Source of the DNA: Nocardioidaceae bacterium
Lineage (GTDB): Bacteria; Actinomycetota; Actinomycetes; Propionibacteriales; Nocardioidaceae
Length of the DNA stretch: 12,878 nucleotides
Assembly: GCA_013811715.1 (NCBI GenBank)
Contig: JACCUS010000131.1
Location: 1-12,878, forward strand
Reading direction: 5' to 3'
Shown: positions 10,977-12,878 of the stretch, piece by piece
How positions within the stretch are numbered: the stretch's first letter is position 1
Layout: each line of letters starts with the position of its first letter
Made by a program: the position numbers and the translations under genes
Notes under the pieces: model-generated
What the model was told of the DNA's origin: nothing
What the model saw: the letters and a program-made list of their open reading frames with translations, nothing else
Database searches by the model: none

Positions 10977-12138
10977 CATCGTCGTCGTCGACCTCACCCG
11001 TGCTCTCGCCGGCCCGCACGCCGCCATGATGCTCGGCGATCTCGGGGCTCGCGTGATCAAGGTCGAGTCGCCGGAGTCGGGAGACGACAGCCGCGGGTGG
11101 GGGCCGCCGTTCGTGGGCGGCGACGGCGAGCGCGAGTCGACGTACTTCATGAGCTGCAACCGCAACAAGGAATCGGTGACCGCCGACCTGAAGAGCGAGG
11201 AGGGGAAGTCGATGCTGCGGCGGCTGGTCGCGCACGCCGACGTGCTGACCGAGAACTTCCGCCCAGGAGTGCTGGACCGCCTCGGGTTCTCCACGCCCCA
11301 GCTGCACGAGATCAACCCCCGCCTCGTCGTCTTGTCGATCACCGGCTTCGGCCATGACGGCCCCGAGGGCGGCCGCGCCGGGTACGACCAGATCGCCCAG
11401 GGCGAGGCCGGGCTGATGAGCCTCACCGGTGCCTCGGCCGCCGAGCCGACGAAGGTCGGGCTTCCGATCGGTGACCTGCTGGCGGGGATGTACGGCGCGT
11501 ACGGCGTGGTGGCTGCGCTCCACGAGCGCGCCGCCACCGGCAGGGGCAGGGTGGTCCGGGCCAGCCTGCTCTCGGCCATCGTCGGCGTCCACGCCTACCA
11601 GGGAACGCGGTGGACCGTGGGTGGGGAGGTGCCGGAGGCGATCGGCAACGCGCACCCGTCGATCAGCCCCTACGGACTGTTCAAGACGGCGGACGCGCCC
11701 GTCCAGGTGTGCTGCGGTAGTCAGAGTCTGTGGCGCGCCTTCGCGCCCATCGTCGGTCTGGACGCAGCCGACGAGCGGTTCGCCACCAATGTGCTCCGGG
11801 TGGGTCGACGCCGGGATCTGACTGGCCTCATCGAGTCCGCGTTCGCCGCCGACGGCACCGAGCACTGGCTGGCCGAGCTTGCCCGCGCGGGGGTCCCGGC
11901 GGGCAAGGTCCGGGCGATCGACGACGTCTACGCCTGGGAGCAGACCAAGTCACAGGGCCTGATCATCGACGTCGACCACTCGACGGCGGGGCCGCTACAG
12001 CTGCCCGGTCCGGCACTGCGCTTCGACGACCTGCCGTACGCCGGAGGGCGCGAGCGGCACCTGCCGCCGCCCACGCTGGGCGAGCACAACCAGTCCGTGC
12101 TCGCCTGGCTGGATGAGCAGGACTCCGGCGGCGAGTGA
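10957..12138 (+). CDS. CaiB/BaiF family (class III) CoA-transferase
   Basis: The 393-residue protein is a family III CoA-transferase, which moves CoA between carboxylic acids through a mixed anhydride and glutamyl/aspartyl-CoA intermediates. It opens V-V-D-L-T-R-A-L-A-G-P (10-20), has the D-L-G-A-R-V-I-K-V-E block (28-37), N-R-N-K-E-S (68-73), F-R-P-G (101-104), and G-L-P-I-G-D-L-L-A-G-M-Y-G (168-180), where Asp173 is the likely catalytic Asp. Length is normal for the family. Donor and acceptor cannot be read from sequence; aromatic or short-chain acyl-CoA is plausible in this context. GTG 10957 overlaps the MFS end by 20 bases and has TAGAGT six bases upstream. The next gene follows after 87 bases and is unrelated. 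Confidence 0.9.
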   Translation: MTSLLSDIVVVDLTRALAGPHAAMMLGDLGARVIKVESPESGDDSRGWGPPFVGGDGERESTYFMSCNRNKESVTADLKSEEGKSMLRRLVAHADVLTENFRPGVLDRLGFSTPQLHEINPRLVVLSITGFGHDGPEGGRAGYDQIAQGEAGLMSLTGASAAEPTKVGLPIGDLLAGMYGAYGVVAALHERAATGRGRVVRASLLSAIVGVHAYQGTRWTVGGEVPEAIGNAHPSISPYGLFKTADAPVQVCCGSQSLWRAFAPIVGLDAADERFATNVLRVGRRRDLTGLIESAFAADGTEHWLAELARAGVPAGKVRAIDDVYAWEQTKSQGLIIDVDHSTAGPLQLPGPALRFDDLPYAGGRERHLPPPTLGEHNQSVLAWLDEQDSGGE

Positions 12139-12148
12139 CCCAACTGGA

Positions 12149-12154
12149 TATGAT
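12149..12154 (+). promoter_or_regulatory. Possible -10 box of the GH65 gene
   Basis: TATGAT differs from TATAAT in one base and would start transcription near 12161, giving a leader of about 65 bases. No good -35 is visible. A 6-bp hairpin (CGCCGG 12179-12184 with CCGGCG 12194-12199) lies within that leader. Confidence 0.35.
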
Positions 12155-12225
12155 CACGCTGGTGTGTCTCGACGCATTCGCCGGCTGCTGCCTCCGGCGG
12201 CTGCATCGCTTGGCGAAGGAGGATC

Positions 12226-12878
12226 GTGCAACGCCGGGAACCGGTTCAGCTACCCCGCCACGACTACCCCGAGGATCCCTGGCGGCTGATCGAGCGCCGG
12301 TTCACCGAACACCACCTGGCACAGACCGAGACGTTGTTCAGCGTCGCCAACGGGCACCTCGGCCTTCGGGGCAACCACGAGGAGGGCAGGCCGTCCCACG
12401 AGCACGGCACGCTGATCGCCGGCTTTCACGAGACGTGGCCGATCGCCCATGCGGAGCAGGCGTTCGGGCTCGCCAGGACCGGCCAGACCATCGTCGACGT
12501 GCCCGATGCGAAGATGATCAAGCTGTACGTCGATGACGAGCCTCTGTTCCTGCCGACCGCGTACACCTCCTCCTACGAGAGGGTCCTCGACTTCCGGTCG
12601 GGAACGCTGGACCGCCGCGTCGTGTGGGAGACCCCGTCGGGCAAGCGGGTCGAGGTGCGCTCCCGGCGACTGGTCTCGTTGCGCTACCGCCACCTGGCCG
12701 CCTTCCAGTTCGAGGTGCGGATGCTGAACGGCAACGCACCCGTGGTGATCTCCTCGCAGCTGGTCAACCGGCAAGACATCGGCGCGCCCCAAGGGCAGCC
12801 TGGTGAGTTCGACCCACGCGTCCGGCAGCTCGACGGGCGGGTGCTGGAGAACGTGCTGCACCGCGCGGACGAGCAGCG
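12226..12878 (+). CDS. Glycoside hydrolase family 65 protein, N-terminal part (cut by window end)
   Basis: About 217 codons are present, running off the right edge. The protein reads PWRLIERRFTEHHLAQTETL near residues 18-37, then F-S-V-A-N-G-H-L-G-L-R-G-N-H-E-E-G, and further on G-F-H-E-T-W-P-I and V-P-D-A-K. This is the N-terminal beta-sandwich domain of GH65, a family of disaccharide phosphorylases (maltose, trehalose, kojibiose) and some hydrolases. The catalytic (alpha/alpha)6 domain is outside the window, so the sugar cannot be called. GTG 12226 is the likely start: AAGGAGG at 12216-12222 is a strong ribosome binding site, although its 3-base gap is shorter than usual. It is on the same strand as the CoA-transferase but probably has its own promoter. 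Confidence 0.85.
   Translation, partial: MQRREPVQLPRHDYPEDPWRLIERRFTEHHLAQTETLFSVANGHLGLRGNHEEGRPSHEHGTLIAGFHETWPIAHAEQAFGLARTGQTIVDVPDAKMIKLYVDDEPLFLPTAYTSSYERVLDFRSGTLDRRVVWETPSGKRVEVRSRRLVSLRYRHLAAFQFEVRMLNGNAPVVISSQLVNRQDIGAPQGQPGEFDPRVRQLDGRVLENVLHRADEQ

Noticed and set aside
1..12878. Insertion sequences, integrases, CRISPR arrays, tRNA or rRNA genes
   Set aside because: I looked for transposase and integrase motifs, regular repeat-spacer arrays and tRNA arms on both strands and found none that hold up.

Overview
The window is high-GC DNA with strong third-position G/C bias. Many genes start at GTG, and several apparently leaderless promoters place a TANNNT-like hexamer 6-7 nt before the start codon. 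Together with the protein families (paaN, a monofunctional chorismate mutase, a DUF6458-like membrane protein, AbiEi-DUF559 proteins), this points to an actinomycete chromosome, probably near Nocardioidaceae. That placement is inference; no marker gene fixes it.

Left part (1-4300) looks like accessory, partly decayed DNA. A non-coding stretch with nested inverted repeats leads into a secreted fibronectin-III-like protein (385-1149) followed by a GC-rich hairpin. Next comes a dead MNT/HEPN toxin-antitoxin pair: the nucleotidyltransferase lacks its core and the HEPN ribonuclease lost its catalytic His region. Directly downstream is an apparently intact Phd/YefM-RelE/ParE pair (1886-2418) with a leaderless promoter and GTAC boxes spaced exactly 20 bp. 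A convergent chorismate mutase (2453-2779, minus) has three CTGTGG boxes spaced 21 bp upstream of it. A 460-bp gap holds a perfect 15-bp hairpin. A GNAT acetyltransferase (3243-3809) follows, then a gap of more than 350 bp and the decayed 5' end of another GNAT gene (minus).

Middle part (4372-7000): a cysteine-free Rrf2-type regulator and a small DUF6458-like membrane protein (both minus), a two-TM membrane protein (plus), and an AbiEi-DUF559 nuclease-like gene (6024-6965). Two 52-bp hairpin repeats in inverted orientation flank the nuclease-like gene. The outer ends of the repeats contain the TGA stop codons of both neighbouring genes, and the nuclease-like gene itself stops inside the second repeat. 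This is the most unusual structure in the window and resembles a REP/RAYT-like arrangement with a different nuclease fold.

Right part (6997-12878) is ordinary catabolic chromosome. paaN (minus) diverges from a tight plus-strand series: GNAT, paaI thioesterase, MFS transporter and CaiB/BaiF CoA-transferase. A 10-bp inverted repeat lies in the shared promoter region, each arm next to one putative -10 box. The layout suggests aromatic-CoA (phenylacetate-type) or related acyl-CoA metabolism under common control. The window ends inside a GH65 family sugar phosphorylase/hydrolase gene.
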